DNA of 45,722 nucleotides from Nocardia araoensis NBRC 100135 (GTDB lineage: Bacteria > Actinomycetota > Actinomycetes > Mycobacteriales > Mycobacteriaceae), in NCBI RefSeq assembly GCF_000308435.1, contig NZ_BAFR01000130.1:1-45722 (forward strand), in the 5' to 3' direction. Positions within the stretch are counted from its first letter, which is position 1. The number at the start of each line of letters is the position of its first letter. Below are positions 42,628-45,722 of this stretch, piece after piece. A model generated the notes under the pieces. It was not told where the DNA came from. It worked only from the letters and a program-made list of their open reading frames with translations, and ran no database searches. Both the position numbers and the translations under genes were made by a program.

Positions 42628-43347
42628 TCAGGGCAGGGTCACGCCCACGAGGGGATCGCCGCTCGGCGCGTCCGAGCCACCGTCCGGCTCGACGCTCACC
42701 GCGAGCACCTCGCCCGACCGGAAACCGGTGACGAACGGCCGCTCGATCGAGGGCACATCACTCAGTAGACCCGCCGAGCGTGGTTGTCCGTCGGGACCCA
42801 CCAGCCACACCTGGTACACCCGGCCCCGCGGCGGCGGAGCGACCTGATCGAAGACGACGACGGCGCGTCCGAGTTCGGGTGAGGCGTCTACGACGAGCAG
42901 CCCGCCCCCGGCGAACGATCCGTTCACCGTTCGCATATGCACCCGGTCGGCAGCGGCCGGGTCCGAGCGGGAGTCGATGAGCTGTGCGGTCACCACGCTG
43001 CCACCGATCACCAGACACAAGACGGCCGCGATGGCCGCCGCCCAGCGCAGCGGCGGCCACCACGACGCGATCCGCGTGATCGACCGCTCGGCGCGCTCGT
43101 CGGGCAGCGCGGCCAGAATGCGGCGTTCCAGCTCCGGCGGCGGCGCGAGTTCACCGAGCACGGCCAGTCGGCCCATGACGTCGCGCACCTGCCACACGGT
43201 GTCCGAGAACGCCTGCCGCACCTCCGGAGCGGCGGCAGCGAGGCGGGCATCGATGTGCCTGCGTTCGATATCGGCGACCGCGTCCAGCGCGCAAGGGTAG
43301 GCGAGGTCGATGAGGTCCGCCTCCGACCGCGGCGAGGTGTCAACCAT
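42628..43347 (-). CDS. rskA: Anti-sigma-K factor RskA
   Basis: A 239-residue single-pass anti-sigma factor. The cytoplasmic sigma-binding domain is at residues ~1–95. The membrane helix is ~101–121 (WAAAIAAVLCLVIGGSVVTA). The extracytoplasmic RskA_C domain follows (GGLLVVDASPELGRAVVVFDQVAPPPRGRVYQVWLV). It holds SigK at the membrane until regulated proteolysis releases it. ATG 43347 overlaps the sigK stop by eight bases, so synthesis of the two is coupled. Confidence 0.94.
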   Translation of the reverse strand: MVDTSPRSEADLIDLAYPCALDAVADIERRHIDARLAAAAPEVRQAFSDTVWQVRDVMGRLAVLGELAPPPELERRILAALPDERAERSITRIASWWPPLRWAAAIAAVLCLVIGGSVVTAQLIDSRSDPAAADRVHMRTVNGSFAGGGLLVVDASPELGRAVVVFDQVAPPPRGRVYQVWLVGPDGQPRSAGLLSDVPSIERPFVTGFRSGEVLAVSVEPDGGSDAPSGDPLVGVTLP

Positions 43348-44026
43348 CGGTGCCGTCCCCGGACAAACATTTCTCCAATCGTTTCAGCCCGTCGCGGATG
43401 CGGGTCTTGATCGTGGGCAGCGGCACCGAGAGATGATCGGCGACCTCTCGGTAGGTCCACCCGCCGTAATAGGCCAATGTGATCGCTTCGCGCTGGGTCG
43501 GAGTCAGCGTATCCAGGCAGCCGGCCACCTGTTGCTCCTCGATGCGCTGGGTGACCGACTCGGCGACGACATCGTGGGCGCGCCCGAGCTGCTCGTGCGC
43601 GTAGACCAGGTCCCGGATGGTGGCCGAACTCTCCGCGCGGACCCGGTCCACCGCCCGGCGATGGGCGAGCATCATGAGCCAGCCGACGGGACTGGCCAGC
43701 GTGGCATCGTAGCGATCGGCCATCGACCACACCTGGAGGTAGACCTCCTGGGTCACCTCCTCCGCCGCGGCGTGACTGCGTAGGACGCGCACCGCGAGGC
43801 CGAACACCCGAGGGCTGGTCAACTGATAGAACTCGGTGAACGCGCCGCGATCGCCCGCACCGGCGGCGGCGAGCAACGCCGCGAGCTCACGGCTCGAACG
43901 GGTGGCCTGCGCGCGGTCGTAGCCGCTGGGCAGCGGGCACGCGAGCACCGGGTCATCGGTTTCCTCTCGCGCACGCGCCGGACCGCCGGAGCGATGGAGT
44001 GAAGCAGAACCGTGTTCGTTGCTCAT
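43340..44026 (-). CDS. sigK: ECF RNA polymerase sigma factor SigK
   Basis: A 228-residue ECF sigma factor. Region 2 is at ~55–125 (FTEFYQLTSPRVFGLAVRVLRSHAAAEEVTQEVYLQVW), and region 4 at ~165–220 (LTPTQREAITLAYYGGWTYREVADHLSVPLPTIKTRIRDGLKRL). The N-terminal ~45 residues are an unconserved leader. ATG 44026 is favoured over ATG 44047, which has no ribosome site. It is in one operon with rskA. A SigK-like promoter lies just upstream, consistent with autoregulation. Confidence 0.94.
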   Translation of the reverse strand: MSNEHGSASLHRSGGPARAREETDDPVLACPLPSGYDRAQATRSSRELAALLAAAGAGDRGAFTEFYQLTSPRVFGLAVRVLRSHAAAEEVTQEVYLQVWSMADRYDATLASPVGWLMMLAHRRAVDRVRAESSATIRDLVYAHEQLGRAHDVVAESVTQRIEEQQVAGCLDTLTPTQREAITLAYYGGWTYREVADHLSVPLPTIKTRIRDGLKRLEKCLSGDGTDG

Positions 44027-44055
44027 GGCCGAATCCCGTGCCTGCATGCACAGGG

Positions 44056-44082
44056 GTTCGGTATGCGGAGGAAACCGGATTG
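44056..44082 (-). promoter_or_regulatory. Possible SigK-dependent promoter of sigK–rskA
   Basis: On the minus strand: CCAATCC-like -35 at 44082–44077, a 15-base spacer (16 if the -35 is taken one base earlier), and CCGAAC at 44061–44056. The known SigK consensus is CCATCC…CCGAAT. Two mismatches and the short spacer keep this tentative. Confidence 0.45.
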
Positions 44083-44089
44083 GTCGCGG

Positions 44090-44767
44090 TCACCGAATGA
44101 TCACGGCCACCAGCATGTAGGCGGTGCCCGCGTCCATCACCACGTGCGGCACCGCCGCCCACGGTTTCGCGGGACCGGTGAGGGCGGCGACGCAGCCGCC
44201 GGAACGCACCAGCAGCCGCAGCGGCCCCGGCACGTGCGCCCGCGTCCCGCCGGTACCGGCGGTGAACGTGACCAGGAGCGCGTCGAGGAGGAACAGGACG
44301 GCGAGACCGAGCGCGGGTCCGGCGGCCGGACCGCCGACATGGCCGGTAGCCGTGTGGCCGGACATCGCGTAGAGCATCGCCGCGGCGGCGACGATGTGGT
44401 AACCGAGCGGTACCAGCCGGTCGATCGGCAACGGCCGCCCCTGGGCGGCGTGCTCCGCGGCGCGGATCGTCAGCAGTCCGGCGAACACCACGGCCATCGC
44501 CGTCAGCACGCCGCGCACCGCGTGCGGGCTCGCGCCCGAGGGAAACAGCAGCATGCCGAGCATGACCAGGCACATCACCAGGTGCGCCGCGTCGGACTCG
44601 GAGTGCCCGGCCGAGACCTCCGATGCCGGAGGCGTTTCCGGGACGGATCCGGCCGACGACGGCGTCGCTGCCGCCGCGACCCGCGACAGCACGATCCCTG
44701 CGGCGATCACGAACGCCGCCACCACCATCCACCGCAATACGGCATACTCCTGCACGAACTGCGCCAC
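44090..44767 (-). CDS. DUF5134 membrane protein
   Basis: A 225-residue integral membrane protein with about six hydrophobic helices. Conserved His residues near the helices (SDAAHLVMCLVMLGMLLF, AAEHAAQG, GYHIVAAAAML, PHVVMDAGTAYMLV) suggest metal or haem contact, which is inference only. The start is GTG 44767 with a GGTGGTGGGG tract upstream. It is upstream of sigK on the same strand. Function unknown. Confidence 0.8.
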   Translation of the reverse strand: MAQFVQEYAVLRWMVVAAFVIAAGIVLSRVAAAATPSSAGSVPETPPASEVSAGHSESDAAHLVMCLVMLGMLLFPSGASPHAVRGVLTAMAVVFAGLLTIRAAEHAAQGRPLPIDRLVPLGYHIVAAAAMLYAMSGHTATGHVGGPAAGPALGLAVLFLLDALLVTFTAGTGGTRAHVPGPLRLLVRSGGCVAALTGPAKPWAAVPHVVMDAGTAYMLVAVIIR

Positions 44768-45053
44768 ACCCCACCACCTCTCAGCACGGCGACCACGGTC
44801 GTCGCCCTTCCATGCTCGCATCCCGGAGCGGTCGGGGTGTCAGTTTCGGATCGCGCACTTCAGATACGGTGTTGCGAGAAGCCATCTTGAAATGCGCTGT
44901 CGGACAGAGGCCTATGTGCGAGCGCTAGCCGCCGTCGTATCGACGCTCCGCGGCGTGCTCGGCCGTGTCGCGGGAAGTCTGCTCCGCGCCTCGATCGGCT
45001 GGTTGCACAATGCTCAGGTGCGGCCTCGGCGACTGCCCAGGATGATGGGAGCC
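44768..45053. other. Divergent intergenic region without recognisable gene
   Basis: A 286-base gap between DUF5134 and the GNAT gene. I find no ORF with a credible start, no strong hairpin and no clear promoter. Confidence 0.4.
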
Positions 45054-45557
45054 GTGTCCGACCAGACCGAGCACTACACCACCGAGATCGAGCGCGACGG
45101 CCTGCGCATCGTCGTCGACGACCTGACCGGACCGGAGATCGCGGCATTGCTCACCGAGCATCTCGCCGAGATGGCCGCGCACTCGCCCGCGGAGAGCATG
45201 CACGCGCTGGACCCGGCAGCGCTGCGCCGTCCCGGCATCACGTTCTGGACCGCATGGGACGGTGCGGCCCTCGCGGGATGCGCCGCGCTGAAACGCCTCG
45301 ACGACGACCACGCGGAGATCAAATCCATGCGCACCGCCGGGACGCATCAACGCCGTGGCATCGGTTCCATACTGCTGCGTCATCTGCTGGCCGAGGCCAC
45401 CGAGCGCGGCTACCGCCGCCTCAGCCTCGAAACGGGTGCCCATGATTTCTTCCGGCCCGCACGGCGGCTCTACGCCGCCCACGGCTTCGCCGATTGCGCG
45501 CCGTTCGGCGACTACCGCCCTGATCCGCACAGTGTCTTCATGACCCGCGCACTGTGA
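45054..45557 (+). CDS. GNAT-family N-acetyltransferase
   Basis: A 167-residue single-domain GNAT. The acetyl-CoA loop is HQRRGIGSILLRHLL near residues 101–115, followed by RLSLETGAHDFFRPARRLYAAHGF, typical of small-molecule acetyltransferases. The substrate is unknown. GTG 45054 is used; ATGs at 45042 and 45045 are in frame just upstream. Confidence 0.87.
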   Translation: MSDQTEHYTTEIERDGLRIVVDDLTGPEIAALLTEHLAEMAAHSPAESMHALDPAALRRPGITFWTAWDGAALAGCAALKRLDDDHAEIKSMRTAGTHQRRGIGSILLRHLLAEATERGYRRLSLETGAHDFFRPARRLYAAHGFADCAPFGDYRPDPHSVFMTRAL

Positions 45558-45587
45558 CGATGGGTCCGGTGCACGCCGCCCGACGCG

Positions 45588-45722
45588 TCAGACATCGTTC
45601 AACGCGCGGGTGAACCCGTCGACGAGCTCGGTGACCTGGTCGTCGGTCATGACGAAGGCCGGGGAGACCTGCATCGCCCCTTGGCCCGCGGCGCGACTGG
45701 AGATGCCGTGCGCGCGCAACGT
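45588..45722 (-). CDS. Class III aminotransferase, C-terminal end (partial)
   Basis: The last 44 codons and stop of a gene running off the window edge. The peptide ends in SPAFVMTDDQVTELVDGFTRALNDV, matching the C-termini of PLP-dependent class III aminotransferases (LRERGV … IQVSPAFVMTDEQ…). The substrate and full length cannot be judged. Confidence 0.75.
   Translation of the reverse strand, partial: TLRAHGISSRAAGQGAMQVSPAFVMTDDQVTELVDGFTRALNDV

Overview
The window is chromosomal, GC-rich actinobacterial DNA. It most resembles Nocardia or a close relative in the Mycobacteriales. The main evidence is the gene order suhB – ppgK – sigA … YihY/BrkB – DUF3039 – DUF3099 … sigB … ideR … PAC2 … PhzF-like, which follows the Mycobacterium tuberculosis Rv2701c–Rv2716 neighbourhood as I remember it. 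The SigA, SigB, IdeR, AhpC and AhpD proteins also carry family residues at the mycobacterial positions. Genes are dense, GTG starts are common, and I see no tRNA, rRNA, CRISPR array, insertion sequence or prophage.

Layout. 1–2.9 kb: a 5' part of suhB with an apparent frameshift, then ppgK and the principal sigma factor gene sigA with a strong terminator. 3.2–9.2 kb: a rhomboid-like membrane protein, a two-gene cation/proton antiporter system (TrkA-C regulatory subunit plus transporter), a NarL-type two-component system, a DUF952 protein, a small zinc-ribbon protein behind a possible stress promoter, and a TetR regulator. 9.3–13.3 kb: a short SNF2 helicase coupled to a SWIM zinc-finger protein, a dead AraC remnant, and a divergent SDR/TetR pair. 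13.3–17.2 kb: an XPB-like helicase, BrkB, DUF3039 and DUF3099. 17.2–22.2 kb: an MFS transporter, a VOC protein, a large methyltransferase, and sigB behind an ECF-type promoter. 22.4–28.7 kb: a DUF4333 lipoprotein, then a translationally coupled pair made of a GNAT/acyl-CoA-synthetase-like protein acetyltransferase and an AcuC-type deacetylase, divergent from ideR–galE. 28.9–34.9 kb: DUF4192, a secreted lipoprotein, PAC2 and a DUF3516 Ski2-like helicase. 35–37.4 kb: a two-gene spermidine operon with a fused SpeD–SpeE. 37.5–39.5 kb: a truncated tautomerase, an SDR, its probable TetR repressor with twin operators, and a gamma-glutamylcyclotransferase-like gene. 39.5–42.6 kb: oxyR divergent from ahpC–ahpD, then a PhzF-like gene. 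42.6–45.7 kb: rskA–sigK, a DUF5134 membrane protein, a GNAT enzyme and the 3' end of a class III aminotransferase.

How the genes work together. The conserved spine is transcriptional and stress control: SigA, SigB, SigK/RskA, IdeR and OxyR with its peroxidase system. Accessory metabolic cassettes, each with its own local repressor and palindromic operator, sit between spine genes. The two most interesting systems are the opposed acetylase/deacetylase operon lodged between sigB and ideR, and the ornithine-to-spermidine pathway compressed into two overlapping ORFs. Three decayed or broken genes (suhB at the edge, an AraC C-terminus, a tautomerase N-terminus) show local erosion or assembly error.
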